Part shown: positions 36,281-44,864 of the stretch, piece by piece | How positions within the stretch are numbered: the first letter of the stretch is position 1 | How the letters are laid out: every line of letters begins with the position of its first letter | Origin: Hyphomicrobiales bacterium | Lineage (GTDB): Bacteria; Pseudomonadota; Alphaproteobacteria; Rhizobiales; Beijerinckiaceae | Assembly (NCBI GenBank): GCA_930633525.1 | Contig: CAKNFP010000001.1 | Coordinates: forward strand, 3,471,501-3,535,500 | Reading direction: 5' to 3' | DNA: 64,000 bases | Translations under genes and position numbers: made by a program | Notes under the pieces: model-generated | The model's database searches: none | Told to the model about the DNA's origin: nothing | The model's input: only the letters and a program-made list of their open reading frames with translations

Positions 36281-36357
36281 TGCGGAATAGCGTCTTGGCG
36301 GAATAGCGCCTTGGCAGAATGGCCATTGGCAGAATTGCGTCTTGCGGCATGTCATCT
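36281..36357. repeat. 15-16 bp degenerate tandem repeat
   Basis: About five units of the form T-T/G-G-C-G/A-GAAT-N6-T follow one another between the permease and ATPase genes, for example TGGCGGAATAGCGCCT and TGGCAGAATTGCGTCT, followed by two copies of CATCTCGAATG. Non-coding. Confidence 0.65.
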
Positions 36358-36404
36358 CGAATGGGGGGCATCTCGAATGACGGGTCGCTCCGGCATCCGC
36401 CGGG

Positions 36405-37238
36405 TCACCCCTTCACCGAACCTTCCGAGAAGCCGCCGATCAGATAACGTCGATAGACGAGGAAGAGGACGACGGGTGGCAGCGTGGCGATGACCACCCC
36501 GGCCATCAGCGCCCCCCAGTCCCGGCCGTGGAAGCCCTGGAAGAAGATGAGGGCAACCGGCAACGTCCTGAGATCGGGCGATTCCACCATGGTCGTGGCA
36601 GTGATGTAGTCGTTCCAGGCATAGAGGAAGCCGAAGGCGGACGCCGCGATCAGAGCCGGCCGCGCCCCGGGGATGATGACCTTCCACACCGCCTCCAGAC
36701 GTGAATAGCCATCGACCAGCGCGGCCTGTTCAAGCTCGCGCGGCACCGTGGCGAAATGCGCCCGCGTCATCCAAACGGCGAAGGGAATGACATGGGCGGC
36801 ATAGAGGATCGGCAAGGCGAGGCGCGTATCGAAGATCCCCAGCCGCACGAAGATCACCTGCGTCGGCAGGAGCAGCGCATAGCTCGGAATCGACATGACA
36901 CCCATGAACAACACGAGCAGGGCGCGCTTACCGGCCACGGGATAACGCACCAGCGCATAGCCGGCCGTGCCGCCTACGGCGACCGCGAAGGCCACCGCCA
37001 CCACGGTGTAGAAGGCGCTGTTGAGGAAGCTCCACTGGACGCCTTCCGCGAGGAGGCGCTGGAAATGCATCAGCGTGGGCTCATCAGGGATGAGACGCGG
37101 CGGGACCGCGAAGATGTGGTTGTCGGACTTCAGGGACGTGGACAGTGCCCAGATGATCGGGCCGAGTACCACGACGGAGGCAATCGCCGACGCCGCGAGA
37201 AGGGCCGCGCGGCCGGATAGGCGCACGCTCTGGTTCAT
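36405..37238 (-). CDS. ABC transporter permease, MalG/UgpE type
   Basis: A 277-residue permease with six predicted helices and the EAA loop REQAALVDGYSRLEAVWKVIIPGARP-like sequence (ELEQAALVDGYSRLEAVWKV). The ATG overlaps the stop of the MalF-type gene (ATGA). With that protein it forms the pore of the sugar-type importer. Confidence 0.9.
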   Translation of the reverse strand: MNQSVRLSGRAALLAASAIASVVVLGPIIWALSTSLKSDNHIFAVPPRLIPDEPTLMHFQRLLAEGVQWSFLNSAFYTVVAVAFAVAVGGTAGYALVRYPVAGKRALLVLFMGVMSIPSYALLLPTQVIFVRLGIFDTRLALPILYAAHVIPFAVWMTRAHFATVPRELEQAALVDGYSRLEAVWKVIIPGARPALIAASAFGFLYAWNDYITATTMVESPDLRTLPVALIFFQGFHGRDWGALMAGVVIATLPPVVLFLVYRRYLIGGFSEGSVKG

Positions 37239-38164
37239 GCTTCACCGCCCTTCTTGTTGCCGAGGAGTTGGACATAGCCGACGATGAGCACGAGATTGAT
37301 CAGGAACATCACAACGGCGATGGCGTTGCCGCGCCCCTGGTCCAGCTCGACGAAGCCGGTGAGGTAGAGCTGGTAGGCGAGCGTCGTCGTGGAGCGGATC
37401 GGGCCGCCGGACGTCAGCCCGATGATGACCTGGACCTCGTTGAAGTAACTGATCGTTAGCATCGACAGGACGATGAGGATCGATGGCGCGAGCAGCGGCA
37501 CGGTGATGCGCGAAAAACGCTCGAAGGCGGTGTGGCCATCGACCGCGGCGGCCTTGTAGAGGTCCTTCGGGATCTGGCCGAGACCCGCCGTGAGGATGAT
37601 GGCGGCAAAGGCAAAAGTCCGCCACACCGCGACCGCGATCACCGTCGGCATCGCCCAGGTCGGATTGGACAGGAGATTGGCGGGCGGCATCCCGAAGGTG
37701 GCGAGAATGGACGCGAAGAGACCGCCCGGCGAAGGCAGGAGGATCCACTTCCACAGGAGCGCGACGACGATCGGGCTCATTGCCCACGGCACCAGCAGGA
37801 TGGTGAGCAGGATGCGGCCGCGCGCGCCGAGCTCACGAACCGCCAGCGCCGCGAGCAGCGCCAGCGGTACCGCGAGCGCGAGCGCCCCGAAGGTAAAGAT
37901 GAGCGACCGGCCAATCGCCTCCCAGGTTACGGGATCAGCGAAGAGCGCCCGGAAATTGTCGAGCCCGGCGAAGCCTTCGTCTCCGAAGAAGAAGATCTTG
38001 CGCAGGCTCGAATAGAAGCCGAAGAACGCCGGCAGTATATTGACGGCGATGACGACGAATACCGCCGGACCAACCAGCGTCGTCCCGACGCGGCGCCCGG
38101 CGCGCGCCGCATCCTCGATCGATCGGGTGAATGTTGTCGTACCAGACGCTGGAACGCTGACCAT
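37235..38164 (-). CDS. ABC transporter permease, MalF/UgpA type
   Basis: A 309-residue permease: first helix GPAVFVVIAVNILPAFFGFY, long periplasmic loop with GLDNFRALFADP (typical NF-motif), EAA loop LYKAAAVDGHTAFERFSRITVPLLAP. The start at 38164 lies 13 bases after the binding-protein stop; a longer in-frame extension to 38317 is shadow sequence of that gene. Confidence 0.9.
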   Translation of the reverse strand: MVSVPASGTTTFTRSIEDAARAGRRVGTTLVGPAVFVVIAVNILPAFFGFYSSLRKIFFFGDEGFAGLDNFRALFADPVTWEAIGRSLIFTFGALALAVPLALLAALAVRELGARGRILLTILLVPWAMSPIVVALLWKWILLPSPGGLFASILATFGMPPANLLSNPTWAMPTVIAVAVWRTFAFAAIILTAGLGQIPKDLYKAAAVDGHTAFERFSRITVPLLAPSILIVLSMLTISYFNEVQVIIGLTSGGPIRSTTTLAYQLYLTGFVELDQGRGNAIAVVMFLINLVLIVGYVQLLGNKKGGEA

Positions 38165-38177
38165 CTGTCGCGGCTTC

Positions 38178-39479
38178 CTACCAGTTGAGCGACGTCTTGG
38201 CGCGGCTGAGGATCGTCTCGACCTTCTCGTCCGTGCCGATGATCTCTTGCAGAGACGTATTGAGCACAGCGAAGATCTTGGTGACGTCAGGCACGCGCTG
38301 CGGGAAGACGAAGGCACCCTTGCCCGACAGGAGCTCGTAGAAATTCCGCGTGATGGCGGCCTCGGGCTTCTCGAACCACGGGTCCTTCATAACGGAACGC
38401 CGATCGGGAATGAGGCTCGCATCCCTGGCCCAGCGCATCGACGCCTCGGGCGTGTACATCGATTCCAGGAAGGCGACAGCCGCCTCCTTATTTTGCGAGG
38501 TGGCGGCAAGGCCGACCGTCCAATAAGGCCCAAGGAGCACGGCCGGCGGGCGCCCGCCGAAGGACGGCCAGGCGGAAATCGCCAGTTCCTTCGGGTCGTA
38601 GCCGGCGGCGATCTTCTGATATTGCTGGAAGCGCGGCGCGAAGGCCTGCGCCATGGCGAAGCGGCCAGCGGCGAACTGGTCCTGGATATCGTCACCCATG
38701 GCGTTCAGCAGGGTCTTCGACACCGCACCGTTTGCCACCAGCGTCCGCACCACATTGGCCGTCTCGATCGCCTGCGCGCCTGTGAGATCGATGCGCCCGG
38801 TCGCCTTGTCGAAAATCTCCGGGCCAAAACCGGTCATGATGTTGATGAAGGCCGACACGCTGTTGTCGCTCGTCGGCAGGCCCAAGGCAATGCGATCGCC
38901 CTTCGTGAGCTTGCCGGCCGCGTCGGTGAAGGTGTCCCAGGCAAGCGGCGGCGCATCGAGGCCGATCTCCCGCAAGGCGTCCTTCCGATAGAAGATGATC
39001 TGCGCGGGCGATGGCCAGATGGGCAACGACACGCGCTTGCCGTCGAAGACCGCCTTCTGCGTGAAGACATCGAACATGTCCGGCAGCGCGTCACGCTTGA
39101 AATCCGGCGTCAGCACCTCGTTCAGATCCGCAAGTCCTTTACGGTCGACCACGAGGCTGAGGAAGGTGTCGCGCAGCCACACGAGATCCGGGGCGCGCTT
39201 CTGCGCGACCGCGGCCACGAATTTTGTTTCCAGCTCCTGGAACGGCTGCGGCTCGACGACAACTTTGACCTTGTTCTTGGCCTCGAATTCGTCGATCAGC
39301 GCCTTGAAGACCTTCTCGCGCGGAGATTGTCCTTCCGCGCTCATGAAAGTCCAGATGCGGACGCTGCCCGCACCTTGTGCGAACCCCGCCCGCGAGAGGA
39401 ACGGCATTGCGACACCCGCCGCAAGCCCGCCCTTGAGCGCTGATCGGCGATCGATCAGCCTGGATCCTATCCCTGTCAT
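38178..39479 (-). CDS. ABC transporter substrate-binding protein, family 1 (sugar type)
   Basis: A 433-residue binding protein. The N-terminus IDRRSALKGGLAAGVAMPF is a likely twin-arginine signal ending at FAQGA. The mature part shows IWTFMSAEGQSPREKVFKALIDEFEAKN and PDLVWLRDTF, as in family-1 sugar binders, and TPEASMRWARDASLIPDRR late. First gene of the operon with MalF-, MalG- and UgpC-type genes and the GlcG-like gene. An 11-base site shared with the FadR-type regulator gene lies 36 bases upstream. Confidence 0.88.
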   Translation of the reverse strand: MTGIGSRLIDRRSALKGGLAAGVAMPFLSRAGFAQGAGSVRIWTFMSAEGQSPREKVFKALIDEFEAKNKVKVVVEPQPFQELETKFVAAVAQKRAPDLVWLRDTFLSLVVDRKGLADLNEVLTPDFKRDALPDMFDVFTQKAVFDGKRVSLPIWPSPAQIIFYRKDALREIGLDAPPLAWDTFTDAAGKLTKGDRIALGLPTSDNSVSAFINIMTGFGPEIFDKATGRIDLTGAQAIETANVVRTLVANGAVSKTLLNAMGDDIQDQFAAGRFAMAQAFAPRFQQYQKIAAGYDPKELAISAWPSFGGRPPAVLLGPYWTVGLAATSQNKEAAVAFLESMYTPEASMRWARDASLIPDRRSVMKDPWFEKPEAAITRNFYELLSGKGAFVFPQRVPDVTKIFAVLNTSLQEIIGTDEKVETILSRAKTSLNW

Positions 39480-39514
39480 TTCCCCATGTCCTCCCTGACG
39501 GACAGCTTATCTAC

Positions 39515-39525
39515 CTGTCTGACTA
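39515..39525. promoter_or_regulatory. Candidate GntR operator, site 1
   Basis: CTGTCTGACTA upstream of the sugar-binding-protein gene. It is the exact reverse complement of the site at 40277-40287 and fits the GT-N3-AC core (TNGTNNNACNA type) bound by FadR-subfamily regulators. Confidence 0.6.
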
Positions 39526-39543
39526 CTTTGAGACCTGCGCGCG

Positions 39544-40242
39544 CTACAGGCGCAACGTTCCGAGAAAGCGCGCCCGGCCATTCAACAGATGCCGGCGGAG
39601 AGCGAAGCGCGCCTGGTCGGGCTTGCGTTCCGTGATCGCGTTGATGATCTCGCCGTGCTCGGCCGCGATGATTTCCCGGCGTTCACTGAGCGTGAGAATG
39701 CCGCGCTCCCCCGTCTGCCCGCTCCAGCGAAAGATGTGATTGGCCAGCGCACTCACGCCGTCCAGAAGCTTCCCGTTATGGGCTGCCACGGCGATGGACC
39801 GGTGAAATTCGGCGTCCTCGGCCTGGCCATGCTCGCTCGCGAGCTTGGCCATCAAGGCCTCTTGCGCGGCATGAATCCGAGCCAAATCAGCGTCATCGCG
39901 CCGCTCGGCCGCCAGTGCCGCGACCTCGCTCTCGAGAGCGACGCGGAACTCTTGCCAGTCGATGAGGTCCTGAACCGAATCGATCGCCGAGAGGCGAACG
40001 AGCTCCGCCGGCAAACCACGCGCCGTGAAGGTGCCGGAGCCGCGGCGCGAGACCGCCCGCCCCTCCGCCCTGAGGCGGGCCAAGGCCTCACGAATGCTGG
40101 CCCGCGACAAACCAAAGCGCTCCACGAATTCGCTCTCCGACGGCAGCCGGCTGCCTTCGGGCACGTTCTCACGCTCGATGTAGGCGACGAGATGCCTGTA
40201 GGCCGCATCGACCCGGCTCTCCTGCTCGCTGATATCGGACAT
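39544..40242 (-). CDS. GntR regulator, FadR/FCD subfamily
   Basis: A 232-residue regulator: winged helix at residues 10-75 (GSRLPSESEFVERFGLSRASIREALARLRAEG) and a helical FCD effector domain (about 90-220) with the metal/ligand residues in EFHRSIAVAAHN and HGEIINAI. FCD regulators of this kind usually sense sugar acids or other carboxylates. It lies between the ABC operon and the divergent enolase-GMC genes, with matched operator candidates on both sides. Confidence 0.88.
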   Translation of the reverse strand: MSDISEQESRVDAAYRHLVAYIERENVPEGSRLPSESEFVERFGLSRASIREALARLRAEGRAVSRRGSGTFTARGLPAELVRLSAIDSVQDLIDWQEFRVALESEVAALAAERRDDADLARIHAAQEALMAKLASEHGQAEDAEFHRSIAVAAHNGKLLDGVSALANHIFRWSGQTGERGILTLSERREIIAAEHGEIINAITERKPDQARFALRRHLLNGRARFLGTLRL

Positions 40243-40276
40243 TGACGCGCTCCAAGTTATCGGACTACAACAATAC

Positions 40277-40287
40277 TAGTCAGACAG
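40277..40287. promoter_or_regulatory. Candidate GntR operator, site 2
   Basis: TAGTCAGACAG, inverted copy of the 39515-39525 site, in the 107-base gap between the gntR gene and the divergent enolase-superfamily gene. A TTGACA (40295-40300) follows it, so binding could block that promoter. Confidence 0.6.
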
Positions 40288-40349
40288 ATCGGCGTTGACA
40301 AGTGCCTTTGCACAGAACCGACAAACGCCGCGGACGGAGACCGCCCACC

Positions 40350-41552
40350 ATGAGCACACAGACGGCAGCACGGCCAGGCAGCCGCATAACACGCGTCGAG
40401 ATTCACGAATTTGAGTATAAAGTTGAAGGCCTTGGCCGTGATGCCAGCGGCAACCGCTGCGTCATGAAAGGCGCCACCAGCGAGGTGCCCTCCTTCGCCT
40501 TGTCGATTGAAACGGCCGACGGGCAGCGGGGTGAATATTGCACGGCGCATAGCGGCAAGAACGGCGTTCTTGTCGGACAGGTTCGCGGCCTCGCCGCGCA
40601 TATCCTGGGCGAGGACGCGGAAGCGCGCGAGGCCATCTACAACAAGCTCAAGCGCATGCACCGGCATTTCATGGCCGTCGGGCATTCCGCGCTCGATATC
40701 GCGCTCTGGGATCTCGCCGGCAAATCCGTCGGCAAGCCTGTCTGGCGGCTGCTCGGCGGCTATCGCACGCGCCTGCCCACCTATGCGAGCACCCTTAACG
40801 GCGGCCGCGCCGGCATCCTCGACAGCAAGGAGGCCTATGCCGACTTTGCCGAGGAATGCCTGGAGCTCGGCTTCCGCGGCTACAAGATCCATGGCTGGGG
40901 CGAAGGCGACCGGCACGAGGAAGCGGAGAACCTGCTCCACTGCGCGGCCCGCGTCGGCGACAAGATGACCCTGATGTACGACGCCGCCAGCGAGCTGAAG
41001 ACCTTCGCCGATGCCATCTATGTCGGCAAGGCCTGCGACGAGGGCAACTACTACTGGTACGAGGACCCCTTCATGGACGCGGGCTGGTCACCGCATGCCG
41101 CGCGCCAGCTCAAGGAGCATGTGAAGACACCGCTGCTGCTGACCGAGCACGTGCGTGGCCTTGAAGCCAAGGTGCCGTGGCTGACCGATCGCGCCACGGA
41201 TTTCATCCGCACCGATCCCGACTACGACATGGGCATCACCGGCGCGATGAAGATCGCCCATCTCGCCGAGGCCTTCGGTCTCGATTGCGAGATCCATGCC
41301 GCCGGCCCCTCGCAGCGCCATTGCATGGCCGCGATGCGCAACAGCAACTGGTACGAGCTGTCGCTGGTCGCGCCGGGCGTGCGCAACCCGATGCCGCCCG
41401 TCTTCGGCTCCGGCTACAGCGACGAACTCGAGGCGATCGGCGAGGATGGCTGCATGCCCGTCCCCGAGGGCCCGGGCCTCGGTGTCGATTACGACTGGGA
41501 TTACATCGCCCGGCACCGCACGGCGCTCCAGGTCTTCACCCCGCAAGGCTGA
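40350..41552 (+). CDS. Enolase superfamily (mandelate racemase-like) sugar-acid dehydratase
   Basis: A 400-residue enzyme with the N-terminal capping domain and a TIM-barrel. Expected active-site residues are present: Lys179 in GYKIHGWG (a KxH instead of KxK pair), metal ligands Asp211 (MYDAAS), Glu238 (WYEDP) and Glu266 (LTEHVRG), the Asp289 of RTDPDYDMGITG and His316 of EIHAAGPSQRH forming the usual Asp-His dyad. This fits an acid-sugar dehydratase, substrate unknown. The ATG at 40350 has GGAG about 10 bases before it; the longer form to 40302 has no support. Followed by a GMC oxidoreductase gene. Confidence 0.87.
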   Translation: MSTQTAARPGSRITRVEIHEFEYKVEGLGRDASGNRCVMKGATSEVPSFALSIETADGQRGEYCTAHSGKNGVLVGQVRGLAAHILGEDAEAREAIYNKLKRMHRHFMAVGHSALDIALWDLAGKSVGKPVWRLLGGYRTRLPTYASTLNGGRAGILDSKEAYADFAEECLELGFRGYKIHGWGEGDRHEEAENLLHCAARVGDKMTLMYDAASELKTFADAIYVGKACDEGNYYWYEDPFMDAGWSPHAARQLKEHVKTPLLLTEHVRGLEAKVPWLTDRATDFIRTDPDYDMGITGAMKIAHLAEAFGLDCEIHAAGPSQRHCMAAMRNSNWYELSLVAPGVRNPMPPVFGSGYSDELEAIGEDGCMPVPEGPGLGVDYDWDYIARHRTALQVFTPQG

Positions 41553-41611
41553 AGACGACGCCAGGGGCTCGCAGCCATCGCGCATGTCATCACGTCCATG
41601 AAGAGCACATC

Positions 41612-43342
41612 ATGACGCAGCATTGGGACTTCATCATCGTCGGGGGCGGCTCCGCCGGCTGTGTCCTCGCCAATCGCCTCTCGGCACCGGGCGCGAATCG
41701 GGTGCTTCTGCTTGAGGCGGGCGAAGACCATCTGCCCGGCCAGGAGCCGGACGAGATCAAGGATGTCTATCCTTATCGGGCGGCCTTCAATGCCAATTAT
41801 CAATGGCAGGGGCTGAAAGCCTATTTCGAGCCGGTACCTCACAATGATCCGCGCCGGCCGCCGCTGAAGCCCTATGGACAGGCGCGCGTCATGGGCGGCG
41901 GCTCGACCATCAACGGCGAGCTCGGCAATCGCGGCACGCCGGATGACTATGACGAATGGGCAGAGCTTGGCGCGGGCGGCTGGGATTGGGCCTCGGTTCT
42001 TCCCTATTTCCGCAAGCTCGAAACCGACCTCGATTATACCGGCCCGCTCCACGGCACGGATGGCCCTATCACCATCAGCCGCGTGCCCGAGGCGGTCTGG
42101 CCGGGCTTCACGAGGGCCGCGGCGGGCGCGTTCAAACGGCTGGGCTATCGCAATATCGAGGATCAGAACGGCTGCTTTGACGACGGCTGGTTCCCCATGG
42201 CCCTGACGACCGACCGCAAACAGCGCCGGTCGGCGGCCATGGGCTATCTCGACGCGACGACCCGCGCCCGCCGGAATCTCACGATTCGCTCCCGCGCCGT
42301 CGTCTCGCGCGTTGTCATGGAGGACGGTCGCGCGGTTGGCGTGGAGGTCAACGGCGAGATCGTTCGCGGCCGGGAGATCATCCTCGCGGCAGGCGCCCTG
42401 CGTTCGCCGGCGATACTGCTCCGGGCCGGCATCGGCCCGGCGGCGGACCTGCGCTCCGTCGGCGTCCCGGTCGTCCATGACCTGCCCGGCGTCGGCGCAA
42501 ACCTGCAGGAACATCCGTCGATGTCGATGTCGGCCTGGATCAAGCCCGGCGCGCGCATGGGCGAGACCCCGCGCCGCCATGTGCAGATGGCCCTGCGCTA
42601 TACCTCGGATCTGCCGGACGCCCCCGCCAACGATATGTTCACGGTCGTCGTCGCGAAATCCGCCTGGCACCCCATCGGGCGGCGCATCGGCTCGCTGTTC
42701 AGCTGGATCAACAAGCCCTATAGCCAAGGCTGGGTGAAGCTCACCTCGCCCGATCCCAATGTCTATCCCGAAGTCGCCTTCCAGCTGCTGACGGACCCGC
42801 GCGATCTCACGCGCATGAAGGCCGTGTTCCGCCGGATGGCGGCGGTCTTTGCGACGCCTGAGATGCGGGTGGCGGCCCTCGATCCCTTCGCCTCGACCCA
42901 TGGGGCCATGGCCGCCCTTGTCGGACAGATCAGCGCCCGGAACTGGCTGATGACCATCGGCCCCGCGCTTCTCACAGACGGGCCGGCGGCGCTGCGCCGA
43001 CAGGTCATCCAGCGGCTCCTGGCCCCCGGCCCGGCTCTCGCGACAGTCCTTGCGGATGACGAGCTCCTGGAGGCCACGGTCCGCAAGCACACCATCGGCG
43101 GCTGGCACGCATCCGGCACCTGCCGCATGGGCGATCCCGCCGACCCCCTCGCTGTCGTCGATGCGCGCAGCGGCCGGGTCATCGGCGTCGCGGGCTTAAG
43201 CGTCGTCGATGCCTCGGTCATGCCGACCGTGCCACGGGCCAATACCAACCTGCCGACCATCATGATCGCCGAGAAGATGGCCGACCAGATCCTGGCGCGC
43301 CACGAGAGCGAGAAGGCTCACAGCTACCAGTTGTCAGCTTGA
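41612..43342 (+). CDS. GMC family FAD-dependent oxidoreductase
   Basis: A 576-residue flavoprotein: N-terminal FAD motif DFIIVGGGSAGCVLANRLS, LLLEAGEDH, the GMC signature around GGGSTINGELGNRGTPDDYD (residues 90-115), and the C-terminal catalytic region HASGTCRMG followed by GLSVVDASVMPTVPRANTNLP. The His in GGWHASGTCRMG is the expected active-site base. It probably oxidises an alcohol such as a sugar or polyol delivered by the adjacent ABC importer, inference from context. No signal peptide, so cytosolic. Confidence 0.9.
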   Translation: MTQHWDFIIVGGGSAGCVLANRLSAPGANRVLLLEAGEDHLPGQEPDEIKDVYPYRAAFNANYQWQGLKAYFEPVPHNDPRRPPLKPYGQARVMGGGSTINGELGNRGTPDDYDEWAELGAGGWDWASVLPYFRKLETDLDYTGPLHGTDGPITISRVPEAVWPGFTRAAAGAFKRLGYRNIEDQNGCFDDGWFPMALTTDRKQRRSAAMGYLDATTRARRNLTIRSRAVVSRVVMEDGRAVGVEVNGEIVRGREIILAAGALRSPAILLRAGIGPAADLRSVGVPVVHDLPGVGANLQEHPSMSMSAWIKPGARMGETPRRHVQMALRYTSDLPDAPANDMFTVVVAKSAWHPIGRRIGSLFSWINKPYSQGWVKLTSPDPNVYPEVAFQLLTDPRDLTRMKAVFRRMAAVFATPEMRVAALDPFASTHGAMAALVGQISARNWLMTIGPALLTDGPAALRRQVIQRLLAPGPALATVLADDELLEATVRKHTIGGWHASGTCRMGDPADPLAVVDARSGRVIGVAGLSVVDASVMPTVPRANTNLPTIMIAEKMADQILARHESEKAHSYQLSA

Positions 43343-43396
43343 GTTGGACTATTGTCCGATCTGATTGAGGGGATGACAAGAGGGAGCGGTCGCGCT

Positions 43397-43555
43397 GATC
43401 CCTCCCCCTCGGGGAGGGGGGCCTCGCGTCAGCGAGGTCGGGTGGGGCACGCGGCTCAAGCCGATGTTCCCCAGGCCCCCAAAGGTTGCCGTCGGGCCAG
43501 CGTCCGGTGCCCCACCCGGCGCCTGCGGCGCCACCCTCCCCGAGGGGGAGGGATC
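43397..43555. repeat. Dispersed inverted-end repeat, copy A (159 bp)
   Basis: Begins GATCCCTCCCCCTCGGGGAG and ends with the inverted CTCCCCGAGGGGGAGGGATC. After the left end comes GCCTCGCGTCAGCGAGGTCGG, before the right end CCCCACCCGGCGCCTGCGGC; the centre differs among copies. Non-coding, between the GMC gene and the convergent HTH-citrate synthase gene. Copies B and C are at 46007 and 55144. Confidence 0.85.
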
Positions 43556-43600
43556 GACGCGTCGCAACTGACTTGATGACGCTGGTGGATCCTCGGCCAC

Positions 43601-44788
43601 CTATTCCTGAGGATCGTCGTAGCGGGCGCGGGGGCGGATGAGGCGGCCGTCTTCGAGCTGCTCCAGCGCATGGGCGATCCATCCCGCCGTGCGGCCGACC
43701 GCGAACAGCGTGAAGGCCGCGCCGCGCGGCAACCTGAGGGCCCGCCGCAACGAAACGAGCGCGAAATCCACATTCGGTCGCTTGCCGAGTGCGCTCACGG
43801 CGGCGATGAGCGCGTCACGCTGCGTGTCAGGTGGCAGCCGGCCGAGCAGCGCTACGGCGCGCGGGTCGCCCTCCGGATAAAGCGGATGGTCGAACCCCGG
43901 CAGGAGGTCGCCGCGCCACAAGCGCTCATCGACCACGCGACTGGCATCCCCCGTGCGCTCGATCTCGTCGAAGAGGATTTCGACGAGGCTCGTCGTGCCG
44001 CCATGGCGCGGCCCGCTCAAGGCCGCGAGCCCGCCAGCGAGCGCGGCTGCCAGCGAGGCGCCCGTCGAGACCACGACACGCACGGCGAAGGCCGATGCGT
44101 TGAGCTCATGATCGGCGAGCAGTACGAGCGCCGCGCGCAAATGGTCGACGCTCGGGTGGCCGGGCTCGAGCCCCCAGGCCTCCGCCAGGACCTCCTCGAT
44201 CGCTGCGGGGCGCGGCGCACGGCCCACGGCGGCGGCGGCCATCGTCCGCAGCAGCGCGGCACCATTGGGCCAGATGAGCCGCGGCTCGCGCCGCCAGAGC
44301 GTCGCGCTCGCGCCGGGCATGAGGGGGAGCAGCACGCCGCATCGCTCCGGCAGGGAGCGTGCCGCCATCAGCCGCGAGAGTTCGTCCCAGGCGTCACCAA
44401 CCGCCGGCATGGACGCGGCGAAAGGGTCGCTGTCGCCGCAGCCCCAAAGCAAGGCAGCCACTGCCTCGAAGGATGCGACGTTCGCGAGCTCCGTCGCATC
44501 ACGGCCGCGATAGCTCAATACACCGCCTTCGATTCGCGTAATGCGCGACGTGAGCACGGGCAGGCCCCAGTCGAGTGTGCTCGCCGCGATGCGCTCCGGC
44601 TTGCGGCCCCGCCGCTTGCGCGTGACGAGCCCGTCGATATCGGCGGCGCTATAGAGGCTGCGTCTGGGATCGTCCGTATCTGGCACCGCGCGCACCAGCC
44701 CCCGGCTCACGTAGGCATAGAGCGTGGCACGGCTGACCCCAAGCCTCTCCACCGCCTCGCCCGCATCGATGACGTCCACGGCGCTCAC
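43601..44788 (-). CDS. Citrate synthase-family protein with N-terminal helix-turn-helix
   Basis: A 395-residue protein: a MerR/excisionase-like helix-turn-helix (EAVERLGVSRATLYAYVSRGLV, residues 10-33, to about 65) fused to a citrate-synthase-like domain (about 75-390). The three catalytic positions are kept as His in DHELNASAF, His in GFDHPLY (in place of GFGHRVY) and Asp in NVDFALVSL. Start is GTG at 44788; a second GTG at 44779 has the better AAGGTGAG site. The HTH suggests DNA binding, possibly control of the divergent citrate synthase gene. Activity uncertain. Confidence 0.85.
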   Translation of the reverse strand: MSAVDVIDAGEAVERLGVSRATLYAYVSRGLVRAVPDTDDPRRSLYSAADIDGLVTRKRRGRKPERIAASTLDWGLPVLTSRITRIEGGVLSYRGRDATELANVASFEAVAALLWGCGDSDPFAASMPAVGDAWDELSRLMAARSLPERCGVLLPLMPGASATLWRREPRLIWPNGAALLRTMAAAAVGRAPRPAAIEEVLAEAWGLEPGHPSVDHLRAALVLLADHELNASAFAVRVVVSTGASLAAALAGGLAALSGPRHGGTTSLVEILFDEIERTGDASRVVDERLWRGDLLPGFDHPLYPEGDPRAVALLGRLPPDTQRDALIAAVSALGKRPNVDFALVSLRRALRLPRGAAFTLFAVGRTAGWIAHALEQLEDGRLIRPRARYDDPQE

Positions 44789-44793
44789 CTTAT

Positions 44794-44808
44794 ATTGATC
44801 ATATCAAT
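44794..44808. promoter_or_regulatory. Inverted repeat between divergent citrate-synthase genes
   Basis: ATTGAT-N3-ATCAAT in the 76-base AT-rich gap; a further ATATTGA half follows at 44811-44817. Candidate operator for the HTH-bearing paralogue or another regulator. Confidence 0.45.
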
Positions 44809-44864
44809 CAATATTGACGATATGCATCATTGGATCAAGCTATCTCCCATAAAGGAGACAAGCA

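Noticed and set aside
43381..43570. Repeat copies considered as CRISPR units
   Set aside because: They are three separated copies with inverted ends and variable centres in different gaps, not short direct repeats with spacers in an array.
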